Positions 1-10,243 of a stretch of 64,000 nucleotides of DNA are shown piece by piece. Each line of letters starts with the position of its first letter. Position 1 is the stretch's first letter. This DNA is from DATFQI01 sp963816955 (GTDB taxonomy: Bacteria; Actinomycetota; Thermoleophilia; Solirubrobacterales; Solirubrobacteraceae), in NCBI GenBank assembly GCA_963816955.1, contig CAWFME010000004.1:868001-932000 (forward strand), written 5' to 3'. The position numbers and the translations under genes were made by a program. Under the pieces are notes generated by a model. The model did not search any database, had not been told where the DNA came from, and was given only the letters and a program-made list of their open reading frames with translations.

Positions 1-474
1 GGCCCGCACGACCTCGTGCGGATGATGCGCCAGGGCGCCTGGGCCTACTGGACGTCCTCCCAGAGCCAGTACTACGCCGAGCCCAAGCGGCTCGAGAAGC
101 TCGGCTACCTGACCGCGACCAAGGGGCCCGGCCGCACGCACGACCGCACGGAGTACCGGCTCACGGACGCCGGCCGCGAGGCGCTGCGCGAGTGGCTGGG
201 CACGCCGGCGGCGTTCCCGCGGGTCCAGAACGAGGGCGCGGTGCGCCTGTTGGGCGCCGAGTTCGCCGACCCGGCGACCGTGCTGCAGGGCCTCGGCGGC
301 CTGCGCGAGGAGATCGCGGCGGCCCGGGAATGGCTCAAGCGCGCGGAGGAGCGCGAGCTCGGCCTGCCGCACCGTCGGCGCGTGCTGGCCGTCAACCGCC
401 GGCTCGCGCAGCGGATCCTGGACGCCCAAGCGGCATGGCTCGAGGAGGTCGAGGCCGAGTTCGGCGGCTCCTGA
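1..474 (+). CDS. PadR-family transcriptional regulator (5' truncated by window edge)
   Basis: The frame is open from base 1, so the true start lies upstream; an internal GTG at 16 is probably not the start. The visible 157 residues open with a winged-helix pattern (WTSSQSQYYAEPKRLEKLGYL, then a short wing and YRLTDAGREALREWL) typical of the PadR DNA-binding domain. A helical C-terminal dimerisation half follows, with acidic/basic helices about residues 70-155. PadR proteins are small repressors, often of efflux or detoxification genes. The target cannot be told because the upstream context is missing. It ends 99 nt before mreB and is probably unrelated to it. Confidence 0.8.
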   Translation, partial: GPHDLVRMMRQGAWAYWTSSQSQYYAEPKRLEKLGYLTATKGPGRTHDRTEYRLTDAGREALREWLGTPAAFPRVQNEGAVRLLGAEFADPATVLQGLGGLREEIAAAREWLKRAEERELGLPHRRRVLAVNRRLAQRILDAQAAWLEEVEAEFGGS

Positions 475-513
475 CGGGGCGGTTGCAGGTGCTTTGGGCC
501 TAGGTGGCTTCGA

Positions 514-519
514 TAGACT
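514..519 (+). promoter_or_regulatory. -10-like box upstream of mreB
   Basis: TAGACT sits 54 nt upstream of the mreB start, in the only gap between the PadR gene and the mre operon. It matches the TANNNT boxes seen before many genes here, but this one would give a leadered transcript. No convincing -35 is visible. Confidence 0.35.
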
Positions 520-573
520 CGTCGTCCGGCGCGGCCCCCGGTTCCGTCCCTAAGGGCGGTCGCGCGCTCTCCC

Positions 574-1624
<1,051 letters not shown>

Positions 1625-1667
1625 TGCGGACCTTGAAACCTTCCACCCGTTCGGAGTTCCTTTCCGT

Positions 1668-2556
1668 ATGCACGACAAGGTCGTCAGGCGGCGCCGCGCC
1701 GTCCTCGCCCTGCTGGTCGCGCTGTCGCTGTTCCTGCTGACCGCGTACTTCGGCGAGTCCGACGGCGGTGGCCTGCACGCCACCCAGCGCGGCGCGCTCG
1801 AGGTCCTGGCTCCGATCCAGGAGGGGGCCAACAAGGCGCTCAAGCCCGCCCGCGATCTGTTCGGGTGGTTCGGCGACACGCTCGACGCCCAGGACGAGCG
1901 CGACCGGCTGCAGCGCGAGCGCGACAAGCTGCGCAGCGAGGTGGCGCAGCTCCAGGTCTCCAAGCGCGAGCTCGAGCAGCTCAAGGGCCTGCAGGAGATC
2001 AACACCGCCGGAGGGCTGCAGCAGTACGCCCCCGTGACCTCGCGCGTCTACCAGCGCTCTCCGAGCACCTGGTACCAGACCGTGAAGATCAACAAGGGCT
2101 CCAGCGACGGCGTCAAGGTCGACGACCCGGTGGTCAACGGCCAGGGGCTGATCGGCAAGGTCAAGGCGGTCTCGGACGGCAACGCGGTCGTGATGCTGCT
2201 CACCGACCAGGACTTCGGCGTCAGCGCGCTGGCGCCGCGCCGCGGGGAGCCGGGGTCGATCACGCCGATCCCCGGCGCGGGCGGCGACCTGCTGTTCGAT
2301 CTCGCTCGAGAACGCGGAGAAGATCCGCACGGGCGATCTGATCGTCACCGCGGGCACCGTGTCGAACCGGCTGCCGTCGGTCTACCCGCGCTCGATCCTG
2401 ATCGGGACGGTCAAGCGGATCGAGAACGGCGACGGCGACCTCGACCGGCGCATCCACGTCTCGCCGGCCGCCGACCTGCTGCACCTGGACATCGTGCAGG
2501 TGCTGACCAAGCCGGACGCCAACCTCCAGGCCGACGCGGGCGGGCGGGCGCCTTAA
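1668..2556 (+). CDS. mreC: Rod shape-determining protein MreC (apparent +1 frame break near 2300)
   Basis: Envelope scaffold protein linking MreB to MreD and the elongasome PBP. It has a basic N-terminus, one membrane segment (about residues 11-25), a coiled coil (about 65-105, rich in E/R/L) and then the beta-rich MreC domain (GQGLIGKVKAVSDGNAVVML). The frame changes after GGDLLFD. Dropping T2300 gives SLENAEKIRTGDLIVTAG and then VSNRLPSVYPRSILIGTV, the conserved end of MreC, finishing at TAA 2554-2556 (about 295 residues). Without the correction the frame runs through nonsense into mreD. It lies 43 nt after mreB and 5 nt before mreD. Confidence 0.88.
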
Positions 2557-2561
2557 TCACC

Positions 2562-3128
2562 GTGACGATCAACGGACCCGCCATCGCCCGCCTCGCCCTG
2601 CTCGGCCTGCTCGCGTCGATCCTGCAGCTGACGGCCGCCTCGCAGGTGACCATCTTCGGCGTCCCGCTGGACCTCTCGCCGCTGATCGTGGCCTCGATCG
2701 GCTTCCTGGCCGGCTCGGTTCCCGGCGCCGTCTTCGGCTTCTGCTTCGGGCTGTTCGCCGACATCGCGCTGATGCAGACGCTCGGCGTGACCTCGCTCGT
2801 GCTGACCGCGGTCGGCTACGGCGCGGGCCGCGTGCGCGAGCTGCGCGATCCCGCGCACGGGCTGGCGCCCGTCGCCGTCGGCGCGGCCGCCACGGCGGTC
2901 GCCGCGCTGAGCATCGCGCTGCTGCAGTTCCTGCTCGGCGTCGAGGCGCCGATCTCCGGCCAGGTGGTGCGCTCGATCCTGATGACGATCGTGCTCAACA
3001 CGCTGCTCGCGCTGCCCGTCTACGCGCTCTGCCGCCGCGTGCTGCTGCCGTTCCTGCCCGACGACCCGCGCCGCCGCCGGCGCCGGGCGTACACGACCGG
3101 CGGCCTGAGCCCGCTCTCTCGCGCGTAG
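2562..3128 (+). CDS. mreD: Rod shape-determining protein MreD
   Basis: Small polytopic membrane protein, 188 residues, with five or six hydrophobic segments (for example LALLGLLASILQLTAAS and GFLAGSVPGAVFGFCFGLFA) and an Arg-rich C-terminal tail. MreD is the least conserved member of the Mre set, and assignment rests mainly on position between mreC and the elongation PBP plus the membrane profile. GTG at 2562 was chosen because it follows the MreC stop by 5 nt and begins the first hydrophobic stretch. Its TAG stop (3126-3128) overlaps the GTG start of mrdA by one base, so the two are probably translationally coupled. Confidence 0.85.
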   Translation: MTINGPAIARLALLGLLASILQLTAASQVTIFGVPLDLSPLIVASIGFLAGSVPGAVFGFCFGLFADIALMQTLGVTSLVLTAVGYGAGRVRELRDPAHGLAPVAVGAAATAVAALSIALLQFLLGVEAPISGQVVRSILMTIVLNTLLALPVYALCRRVLLPFLPDDPRRRRRRAYTTGGLSPLSRA

Positions 3129-5296
3129 TGCCTCCGTCCCTCGAAGAGCGGCGCCCCGCGATCACGCCGCAGCTCGCGCTGCGCGTGGCGCTGCTGGGCG
3201 GCTTCGCCTTCGTGCTGTTCGCGATCGTGTTCTTCCGCCTGTGGTTCCTGCAGGTGCTCACCGGCGAGGACTACGTCAGCCAGGCGCGCGAGAACCGGGT
3301 GCGCAAGGTGCGCATCGAGGCCCCGCGCGGCAACATCGTCGACCGCAACGGCCGCGTGCTCGTGCGCACCCGCGTCGCTCCGGTGGTGCAGGTCGTGCCG
3401 AGCCAGCTGCCGGAGTCGGTGCTGAAGATCGCCGACGACTACCGCGAGGCCCGCGGCAAGGTCGAGGGCGAGCGGCTGCAGGCCGCCTCGCGCCTGCGCG
3501 GCCTGGAGCGCGAGCTCAGAGAGGACGGGCGCGGCAAGGCGACCCGTGCGGAGCACCGCGAGCGCCGCCGGCTGGCCCGCGCCGCCCGCAGGGCCCGGCC
3601 GGTCGACGTCCCGGCGCTGCCCGCGGACGCGGCCGACGTGCGCGCGCTCTACCGCCGGCTCGGGCGCGTGATCGGCGTCAGCACCCGCACGATCCACGAA
3701 CGGGTCGTCGAGGGCGTGGCCGAGACGCCGTATTCCAACGTGACGGTCAAGACCGACGTCCAGAAGGCGGCGTTCAACTACCTGCGCGAGCGCAAGGAGC
3801 AGTTCCCGGGCATCGCCGTCGAGAAGCTCTACCTGCGCAACTACCCGCACGACGAGCTGGCGGCGCAGCTGTTCGGCACCCTGCGCGAGATCTCGCCCAA
3901 GGAGCTCGAGGAGCGCCGCTACCGCGGCGTCGCGGCCGGCACGCGGATCGGCGCCAGCGGCATCGAGTACCAGTACGACCCCTACCTGCGCGGCAAGGAC
4001 GGCTTCACGAAGGTCGTCATCAACGCGCTCGGCAACCGCGACGAGCGGCGCGAGACCACGCGCGTGGAGCCCAAGCAGGGCAACCAGCTCAAGCTCTCGC
4101 TCGATCTCGACCTCCAGCGCACCGCCAACGCCGCGCTGGGCCGCGCGATCGCGGCCGCCGCCGGCAACGGCGCCAAGGCCGGCGCCTACGTGGCGATGGA
4201 CCCGCGCAACGGCGAGGTGCTGGCGCTCGGCTCCTACCCGAGCTTCGACGCGAACGTGTTCGCCAAGCCGCTCTCGCAGCGCAAGTACGACGAGCTCAAC
4301 TCCGAGGCCAAGGGCGCTCCGCTGTTCAACCGGGCGATCGCCGCGACCTACCCGACCGCCTCGACCTTCAAGATCGTCACCGCGATGGCGGCGCTCCAAG
4401 AGGGGTTGATCACCCCCAGCTCGACGATCGTCGACTCCGGCGTGTTCAAGCTCGGCGACCGCGAGTTCAAGAACGCCAAGGACGCCGTGTTCGGCCCGCT
4501 GCAGCTGCGCCGGGCCCTGACCGTCTCCTCCGACGTCTTCTTCTACGAGCTGGGCGCCCAGGCCAACGGCAAGGGCCCGATCATCCAGGACTGGGCGCGG
4601 CGGCTGGGCATCGGCCGCAAGACCGGGATCGACATCCCCGGCGAGTTCGCCGGCCTGGTGCCCGACGCCGAGTGGCGCAACAAGGGCTACGACGAGTACC
4701 TGAAGTGCACGAAGAAGGCGAAGGTGCCCGTCGCCACGCAGGAGGCGCTGTACGCCTGCGGCGGCATCGAGCGCGCCTGGTCCCAGGGCGACAACGTCAA
4801 CCTGGCCGTCGGCCAGGGCGACCTGCAGGCGACGCCGCTGCAGCTCGCCACGGCCTACAGCACCCTCGCCAACGGCGGGCGCGTGGTGCGCCCGCACATC
4901 GGCCAGGCCGTCGAGGACGGCGCCGGCCGGCTGGTGCAGCAGATCCGCAAGCCCGCGCGGCGCAAGGTGGAGTTCTCGAAGGCCAACCAGCAGGCGATCA
5001 TGGACGGCCTGCGCGGGGCGGCCTCCGACGACGGCGGCACCTCGGCCGACGTCTTCAGGGGCTTCCCGTACCCCGTGTACGGCAAGACCGGCACCGCCGA
5101 GCGCGCGCCCAACCCTGACCAGTCCTGGTACGCGGTCTACGTCCCGCACCCGACGCGCCCGATCGTGGTCGTCACGACCGTCGAGCGCGGCGGCTTCGGC
5201 GCGGAGACTGCGGCACCCGCGGCGCGCCTCATCCTGTCCGAGTGGTTCCATCTGAAGGACCGCACATTCCGTGCGGGCTCCAGCCAGACGCGATGA
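3128..5296 (+). CDS. mrdA: Penicillin-binding protein 2 (elongation transpeptidase)
   Basis: Class B PBP that cross-links lateral-wall peptidoglycan during elongation. It has an N-terminal membrane anchor (about residues 20-40), a PBP-dimer region starting at PRGNIVDRNGRVL, and a transpeptidase domain. The active-site motifs are STFK (Ser412, the acylated serine), S-S-D at 467-469 and KTG at 653-655. It is 722 residues long, typical or slightly long for the family; an Arg/Glu-rich insertion lies at about residues 110-165. GTG start at 3128 overlaps the mreD stop, and the TGA stop overlaps the rodA ATG, so this gene sits in a tightly coupled operon with its glycosyltransferase partner RodA. 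Confidence 0.95.
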   Translation: MPPSLEERRPAITPQLALRVALLGGFAFVLFAIVFFRLWFLQVLTGEDYVSQARENRVRKVRIEAPRGNIVDRNGRVLVRTRVAPVVQVVPSQLPESVLKIADDYREARGKVEGERLQAASRLRGLERELREDGRGKATRAEHRERRRLARAARRARPVDVPALPADAADVRALYRRLGRVIGVSTRTIHERVVEGVAETPYSNVTVKTDVQKAAFNYLRERKEQFPGIAVEKLYLRNYPHDELAAQLFGTLREISPKELEERRYRGVAAGTRIGASGIEYQYDPYLRGKDGFTKVVINALGNRDERRETTRVEPKQGNQLKLSLDLDLQRTANAALGRAIAAAAGNGAKAGAYVAMDPRNGEVLALGSYPSFDANVFAKPLSQRKYDELNSEAKGAPLFNRAIAATYPTASTFKIVTAMAALQEGLITPSSTIVDSGVFKLGDREFKNAKDAVFGPLQLRRALTVSSDVFFYELGAQANGKGPIIQDWARRLGIGRKTGIDIPGEFAGLVPDAEWRNKGYDEYLKCTKKAKVPVATQEALYACGGIERAWSQGDNVNLAVGQGDLQATPLQLATAYSTLANGGRVVRPHIGQAVEDGAGRLVQQIRKPARRKVEFSKANQQAIMDGLRGAASDDGGTSADVFRGFPYPVYGKTGTAERAPNPDQSWYAVYVPHPTRPIVVVTTVERGGFGAETAAPAARLILSEWFHLKDRTFRAGSSQTR

Positions 5297-6495
5297 GCGC
5301 TTCCAAGACGACGATCAAACCGGCCTCCGAGCCGCCGCCCCCGCTCGTGCCGCGGGAATGGCGCCTGCGCCTGGACCCGCTGCTGCTGCTCGCCACGCTC
5401 GGCCTCGTCGTCGCGTCGCTGATCTCGCTCAACGGCGCGACGCAGAACGACATCCCGGGCCAGCCGCACTACTACGTCCACCGCCAGGCGATCTACGCCG
5501 CCATCGGGCTCGTGCTGATGTACGGCGTCTCGCGGATCGACTACTCGCGGCTGCGCGAGCTGCGCTACCCGATCTACGGGCTGATGATCGGCCTCCTGCT
5601 CCTCGTGCTGGGGATCGCGCAGGCGACGCGCGGCGCGAAGGCGTGGATCCCGCTGCCGGGCTTCAACTTCCAGCCCTCCGAGCTGGGCAAGGTCCTGCTC
5701 GTGCTCACGCTGTCGGCCTTCGTGGTCGACAGGATGCGCTCGATGGGGCGCCACACCACGGCCCGGATCATGCTGCTGGGGCTCGTCCCGACCATGCTCG
5801 TCATGGCCGAGCCCGACCTCGGCTCCGCGATGGTCTACGTCGCGGCCACGCTGGCCATCCTCTACGTGGCGGGGGCGCCGTGGCGGCACTTCGCGGCGCT
5901 CGGCACGCTGTTCGCCGTGGCGATCACGCTCGCCGTCGTGGTGCTCCCGACGGCCGGCGTCGAGGTGCTCAAGCCCTACCAGGTGGACCGCCTCACCTCG
6001 TTCCTGCACCCGTCGGAGAACCCCGGCGCCGAGGGCTATCAGCAGCAGCAGTCCAAGATCGCCATCGGCTCGGGCGAGAAGACCGGCCGCGGCATCGAGA
6101 ACGCCACCCAGACGTCCCTGAACTTCCTCCCGGAGCATCACACCGACTTCATCTTCGCGGTCGTGGGCGAGACCTACGGTTTCGCCGGCGCCGCGCTGGT
6201 GCTCTCGCTCTACGCGCTATTGATATGGCGTGGATTGCACATCCTGACCGTCGCGAAGAACCTGTACGGCGCATTGCTCGCAGGGGGCATCACCGTGATG
6301 CTGCTGTTCCAGCTCTTCGTGAACATCGGGATGAACGTGGGGATCATGCCGATCACCGGTGTGACGGCCCCGCTATTGAGCTTCGGCGGCTCGTCGATGC
6401 TCTCAACGTTCCTGGCCCTCGGCCTGCTGCACTCCGTCCACGCGCAGGCGCGCGAAACGGCCGCAGCCAAGGGAAGGGCCTCCGTCTTCCAATGA
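5293..6495 (+). CDS. rodA: Peptidoglycan glycosyltransferase RodA (SEDS family)
   Basis: Polytopic SEDS glycosyltransferase that polymerises lipid II with PBP2. It has 400 residues and about ten membrane segments. The family signature PNHHTDFIFAVVGE-type segment appears as LPEHHTDFIFAVVGETYG (about residues 280-297), and the end reads GVTAPLLSFGGSSMLSTF, also diagnostic. ATG at 5293 was chosen because it forms an ATGA overlap with the mrdA stop; an upstream in-frame start at 5242 would add a non-homologous leader overlapping mrdA. RodA and FtsW are hard to separate by sequence alone; the mre/mrdA context decides for RodA. Confidence 0.93.
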   Translation: MSASKTTIKPASEPPPPLVPREWRLRLDPLLLLATLGLVVASLISLNGATQNDIPGQPHYYVHRQAIYAAIGLVLMYGVSRIDYSRLRELRYPIYGLMIGLLLLVLGIAQATRGAKAWIPLPGFNFQPSELGKVLLVLTLSAFVVDRMRSMGRHTTARIMLLGLVPTMLVMAEPDLGSAMVYVAATLAILYVAGAPWRHFAALGTLFAVAITLAVVVLPTAGVEVLKPYQVDRLTSFLHPSENPGAEGYQQQQSKIAIGSGEKTGRGIENATQTSLNFLPEHHTDFIFAVVGETYGFAGAALVLSLYALLIWRGLHILTVAKNLYGALLAGGITVMLLFQLFVNIGMNVGIMPITGVTAPLLSFGGSSMLSTFLALGLLHSVHAQARETAAAKGRASVFQ

Positions 6496-6504
6496 GGGAT
6501 CAAC

Positions 6505-8775
6505 TTGAGAAAGCAAGTGCTGGTCACGGTCGACCGTGGGGAGACCCGCGTCGCCATGCTGGAGGCGGCGGGCGATCCCGCCGCTCCGACCAAGTCATCG
6601 CGCTCCCGTAAGCGCGGCAAGAAGGGCGCGATCCCCGAGGGGTACCGCGTCGCCGAGGTGTACTTCGAGCGCCGTGGCGGCCGCTCCATCGTCGGCAACA
6701 TCTACAAGGGCGTCGTCGACAACGTCCTGCCGGGCCTGGAGGCGGCCTTCGTCGACATCGGCCTCGACAAGAACGGCTTCCTGCACGTCGACGAGATCGT
6801 CATCCCGGGCGTCGAGCAGGTCAAGCGCGGGCGCGGCTCCGGCCCGCGCATCACCGACCTGCTCAAGCCAGGGCAGGAGATCGTCGTGCAGGTCGTCAAG
6901 GACCCGCTCAAGACAAAGGGCGCGCGGTTGTCGATGGAGCTCACGATCGCCGGCCGCTACATGGTCTACGCCCCGACGGGCGAGGGCGTCGGCGTCTCGC
7001 GCCGCCTGGAGGACAAGGAGCGCGACCGCCTGCGCAAGGAGGCCAAGCAGCTCGACCTCGGCGGCGGCGGCGCGATCATCCGCACCGCGGCCCACGGCGC
7101 GCAGCGCGCGGACTTCGAGCGCGAGCTGCAGTACCTCTTCAAGCTCAACGAGGTGCTCGAGAAGCGCGTCGCGGAGGCCACCGCGCCCGCGCTGGTCTTC
7201 CAGGAGGCCGACCTCTCGATCCGCGTCGTGCGCGACATCTTCTCCGAGCACTTCGAGCGCGCGGTGGTCGACGACTCCAAGCAGCACCACCGGCTCGTCT
7301 CCTTCTTCGCGCGCACCGCGCCCGAGCTGGTCGACCGCGTCGAGCTCTGGGACGACGCCGAGCAGCCGCTGTTCGAGGCCTACGGCGTCGAGCCGATCAT
7401 CGAGGGCATGCTGTCGCGGCGGGTGGACCTGCCCAGCGGCGGCTACCTGATGATCGACTACGCCGAGGCGCTGACGGTCATCGACGTCAACACGGGCTCG
7501 TTCACCGGCAAGGGCAAGGCGGCGCGGCTCGAGGACACGATCACCAAGACCAACCTCGAGGCCGCCGAGGAGGTCGTCAACCAGCTGCGGCTGCGCGACA
7601 TCGGCGGCATCATCGTCATCGACTTCATCGACATGGCGCGGGCCCGCAACCGCGACACGGTGCTCAAGACGCTGCGCAAGTCGCTCGACGAGGACCGCAC
7701 GAAGACCTTCGTGGTCGAGATCTCGCCGCTCGGGCTCGTCGAGATGACGCGCCAGAACGTCACCGACGGCGTGCGCGAGATCATGACCAAGACCTGCCCG
7801 GTCTGCGGCGGCGAGGGCGTCGTGAAGTCCGAGGAGACGATGGCCATCCACGTCGCGCGGCACCTGCGCGAGATGGTCCGACAGGCCGGCGCGGACGGCC
7901 CCGAGGCCTACCTCGTGCGGCTCAACTCGCGGGTCACGGCCTGGTTCACGGCCGAAGGCGCGCGCGAGCTGCAGACGCTCGAGGGGGACACGGGCCGCTT
8001 CTTCCACTTCACGGGCTCCGAGGGGCTCCCGCTCGACCACTTCTCGGTCGTGATGGAGGGCACCCGCGACGAGGTCGCCGAGGAGGCCGTGCCGTTCCGC
8101 GGCGGCGAGGAGGTCCACGTCGACATCGTCGAGCCGCACATGTACAACCCCGACGACGCCGTCGCCAAGGTCGACGGCTACGTGATCACCGTGATCAACG
8201 GCGTTGCGTTCGTCGGCGAGAAGAAGCTCGTGCGGATCGAGGAGGCCCGCCGGACCACGGCGACGGCCGCCCTGACCGGCGCGGACGCCGACGCCGCCGA
8301 GGCGGCCGCCTCCGAGCGCTCCAAGGAGCGCGAGAAGGCCGAGCAGCGCGCCAAGCGCAGCGCGGCGGCCAAGAAGGGCGCGGCCAAGCGCAAGGAGCGT
8401 GCGGCCGCGACCAAGCCCGAGCCCGTCTCCGCGCTGGACGAGACGGCCGAGGCCGAGGCCGTCGAGGCGCTCACCGACCAGCGCGACGCGGGCGCGGGCA
8501 CGGGCCCCGCCGCGGCCGAGGACGCCGGGGACGACGCGCCCAAGCCGCGCCGCCGGCGCGGGGGGCGCAGCCGCTCCCGCACCCGCGGCAGCGACAACGG
8601 GGACGCGGCGAAGGCGGCCGAGGAGCCCGAGAGCGCGCCGGAGGAGGCCGACGAGGGCTCCTCCAACGGCGACGCGATAGAATCGAAGCCTCGGCGCCGC
8701 GGCCGCAGAGGCGGACGGCGCCGTTCGCGCGCCAAGGCGGGAGCCGAGGCGACGGAAGCTTCGAGCGACGAGTGA
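6505..8775 (+). CDS. rng: Ribonuclease E/G family endoribonuclease
   Basis: Single-strand endoribonuclease for rRNA/tRNA maturation and mRNA decay. TTG start at 6505 preceded by GAGGGATCAAC (purine-rich RBS). The S1-like domain is at about residues 60-130 (SIVGNIYKGVVDNVLPGLEA, then AFVDIGLDKNGFLHVDE). The catalytic core carries LTVIDVNTGSF and, further on, VIDFIDM, which supply metal-binding Asp residues, followed by the zinc-link CPVCGGEG. Residues from about 580 to 756 form a charged Ala/Lys/Arg/Glu-rich, probably disordered tail ending in RRGRRGGRRRSR, a common trait of actinobacterial RNase E/G. It lies 9 nt upstream of rplU, an arrangement widely seen. Confidence 0.93.
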   Translation: MRKQVLVTVDRGETRVAMLEAAGDPAAPTKSSRSRKRGKKGAIPEGYRVAEVYFERRGGRSIVGNIYKGVVDNVLPGLEAAFVDIGLDKNGFLHVDEIVIPGVEQVKRGRGSGPRITDLLKPGQEIVVQVVKDPLKTKGARLSMELTIAGRYMVYAPTGEGVGVSRRLEDKERDRLRKEAKQLDLGGGGAIIRTAAHGAQRADFERELQYLFKLNEVLEKRVAEATAPALVFQEADLSIRVVRDIFSEHFERAVVDDSKQHHRLVSFFARTAPELVDRVELWDDAEQPLFEAYGVEPIIEGMLSRRVDLPSGGYLMIDYAEALTVIDVNTGSFTGKGKAARLEDTITKTNLEAAEEVVNQLRLRDIGGIIVIDFIDMARARNRDTVLKTLRKSLDEDRTKTFVVEISPLGLVEMTRQNVTDGVREIMTKTCPVCGGEGVVKSEETMAIHVARHLREMVRQAGADGPEAYLVRLNSRVTAWFTAEGARELQTLEGDTGRFFHFTGSEGLPLDHFSVVMEGTRDEVAEEAVPFRGGEEVHVDIVEPHMYNPDDAVAKVDGYVITVINGVAFVGEKKLVRIEEARRTTATAALTGADADAAEAAASERSKEREKAEQRAKRSAAAKKGAAKRKERAAATKPEPVSALDETAEAEAVEALTDQRDAGAGTGPAAAEDAGDDAPKPRRRRGGRSRSRTRGSDNGDAAKAAEEPESAPEEADEGSSNGDAIESKPRRRGRRGGRRRSRAKAGAEATEASSDE
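8678..8683 (+). promoter_or_regulatory. -10-like box inside the rng 3' end, possibly for rplU-rpmA
   Basis: TAGAAT lies in the unusually AT-containing stretch GCGATAGAATCGAAG within the tail of the RNase gene, 100 nt before rplU. It could serve the L21-L27 pair with a leadered transcript. No clear -35 was found, so support is weak. Confidence 0.3.
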
Positions 8776-8783
8776 TCTGACCT

Positions 8784-9143
8784 ATGGCCTACGCAGTCAT
8801 CAAGACCGGCGGTAAGCAGTACCGCGTCGAGGAGGGCACGACCCTGCTCGTGGAGCGCCTCAAGGGCGACGAGGGCTCGAAGCTCGAGCTGGAGCCGCTC
8901 CTGTTCGCCGACGGCGACAAGACCGTGTTCGGCGCCTCCGACCTCGGCAAGGTCAAGGTCGAGGCGAAGGTCGTCGGCCACGAGCGCGGCCCGAAGCTGC
9001 GCATCTTCAAGTTCAAGCCCAAGCGCGGCTACAAGCGCCGCACCGGCCACCGCCAGGAGCTGACGCGCATCGAGGTCACGAAGATCTCGGGCGGCGCGCG
9101 CTCGCGGGCGAAGAAGGACGACGCCTCCGAGGGGAAGAGCTGA
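8784..9143 (+). CDS. rplU: 50S ribosomal protein L21
   Basis: Large-subunit protein. It begins MAYAVIKTGGKQYRVEEG, the L21 signature, and carries FKFKPKRGYKRRTGHRQELT, the rRNA-binding loop, at about residues 73-92. It is 119 residues long, slightly longer than the ~103 typical, because of a charged tail (RSRAKKDDASEGKS). It is followed after one base by rpmA, the universal rplU-rpmA pair. Confidence 0.98.
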   Translation: MAYAVIKTGGKQYRVEEGTTLLVERLKGDEGSKLELEPLLFADGDKTVFGASDLGKVKVEAKVVGHERGPKLRIFKFKPKRGYKRRTGHRQELTRIEVTKISGGARSRAKKDDASEGKS

Positions 9144-9144
9144 C

Positions 9145-9405
9145 ATGGCACACAAGAAGGGGCTCGGCTCCAGCCGCAACGGCCGCGACTCCAACCCGAA
9201 GATGCTCGGCGTGAAGGTCTTCGCCGGCCAGACCGTCAAGGGCGGCGAGATCATCGTGCGCCAGCGCGGGACCAAGTTCAAGCCGGGCCTGGGCACGGGC
9301 ATCGGCAAGGACGACACGATCTTCGCGACGTCCCCGGGGATCGTGCAGTTCCGCGAGGGCCGGCGGGGCCGCACCATCTCCGTCGACCCCGCTCCCGCCG
9401 AGTAG
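9145..9405 (+). CDS. rpmA: 50S ribosomal protein L27
   Basis: Large-subunit protein whose N-terminus reaches the peptidyl-transferase centre. The start MAHKKGLGSSRNGRDSNPKM is the classic L27 opening, without the cleavable leader found in Firmicutes. GTKFKPGLGTGIGKDDTIFA is the conserved core. Usual length (86 residues). Co-transcribed with rplU. Confidence 0.98.
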   Translation: MAHKKGLGSSRNGRDSNPKMLGVKVFAGQTVKGGEIIVRQRGTKFKPGLGTGIGKDDTIFATSPGIVQFREGRRGRTISVDPAPAE

Positions 9406-9460
9406 CCGCGTGCCGGGCGCGTAACTGCGCTGGGCAGGGCGTCAGGGGACCGTCCCGTTC

Positions 9461-9511
9461 GGGGGTGGGCCCTATTCGCGTGCCTGATGCACCACGATCG
9501 GGCCCAGCCCC
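9461..9511. terminator. Hairpin between convergent rpmA and SDR gene
   Basis: GGGGGTGGGCCC (9461-9472) can pair with GGGCCCAGCCCC (9500-9511), 11 of 12 positions, with a 27-nt loop. It lies in the 132-nt gap between the rpmA stop and the stop of the opposing SDR gene. No T-run follows. It is a plausible bidirectional terminator but unproven. Confidence 0.4.
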
Positions 9512-9537
9512 GCCCGCCGGCGCTCCCGCCTCGCCCC

Positions 9538-10224
9538 TCAGCCAGGCTGCGCCGTCGGCCGGATCAGGATCTCGTTGATGTCGACGCGCGACGGCTGCTG
9601 CACCGCGAACATCACCGCGCGCGCGACGTCCTCGGCGTGCAGGGCCTCGATCTCCGGCGGTGAGTCGAAGAACGGCGTGTCGACCATGCCGGGCTCGATG
9701 ACCGTCACGCGCACGCCGGTGTCGTTGAAGTCCTGGCGGGCGCCCTCGCCCATCCCGGTGATCGCCCACTTCGTCGCGCTGTAGAGCGAGCCGGGGAGCG
9801 CCCTGCGGCCCGCGACGGAGCCCGTGATCAGCAGGTGGCCCTTGGCCTCGATCAGCGCGTCGCGGGTGGCGCGGATCGTCAGCGCGGCGCCGTAGACGTT
9901 GGTCAGGACCATCGCCTTCCACTCGTCGACGTCGCCCTTCCCGAAGCCCCTCGGGCCGCCGAAGCCGGCGTTGGCGAAGGCCACGTCGAGGCGGCCGTAC
10001 TCGTCCAGCGCGCGCTTGACGAGCGCCTCCTGGTCGTCCCACTCGGTGACGTCGCAGCGGACGGCGATCGCCTCTGGCAGCTCGTCGGCGAGCGCCTGCA
10101 GCTTGTCCTCGGAGCGGGCCGCGAGCACGAGGCGGTAGCCGGCCTCCGCGGCGGCGCGGGCGGTCTCGGCGCCGATGCCGGTGGAGGCGCCGGTGATCAG
10201 GAACACGGGGTTGTCTGAAGCCAT
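9538..10224 (-). CDS. Short-chain dehydrogenase/reductase
   Basis: Classical SDR oxidoreductase, 228 residues. It shows the NAD(P)-binding TGASTGIG motif (about residues 11-18), FANAGFGG (NNAG equivalent, about 85), the catalytic Ser in LLITGSVAG and the Tyr/Lys pair YSATK (about 146-150). The Arg after the second strand (LAARSEDKL) fits NADP preference. The substrate cannot be inferred. The ATG at 10222-10224 starts just before the glycine-rich motif; longer upstream starts would run into obgE. It is divergent from obgE with only 19 nt between, so promoters must overlap the two coding ends. Confidence 0.88.
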   Translation of the reverse strand: MASDNPVFLITGASTGIGAETARAAAEAGYRLVLAARSEDKLQALADELPEAIAVRCDVTEWDDQEALVKRALDEYGRLDVAFANAGFGGPRGFGKGDVDEWKAMVLTNVYGAALTIRATRDALIEAKGHLLITGSVAGRRALPGSLYSATKWAITGMGEGARQDFNDTGVRVTVIEPGMVDTPFFDSPPEIEALHAEDVARAVMFAVQQPSRVDINEILIRPTAQPG

Positions 10225-10243
10225 GCCTCTACCGTTACCCAGG

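Noticed and set aside
3020..5251. Very long minus-strand open frame (743 codons) opposite mrdA
   Set aside because: It is the shadow of mrdA in GC-rich DNA: His/Arg/Val-rich, no motif, no RBS. Similar shadows opposite rng, leuS, trpE and others were dropped for the same reason.
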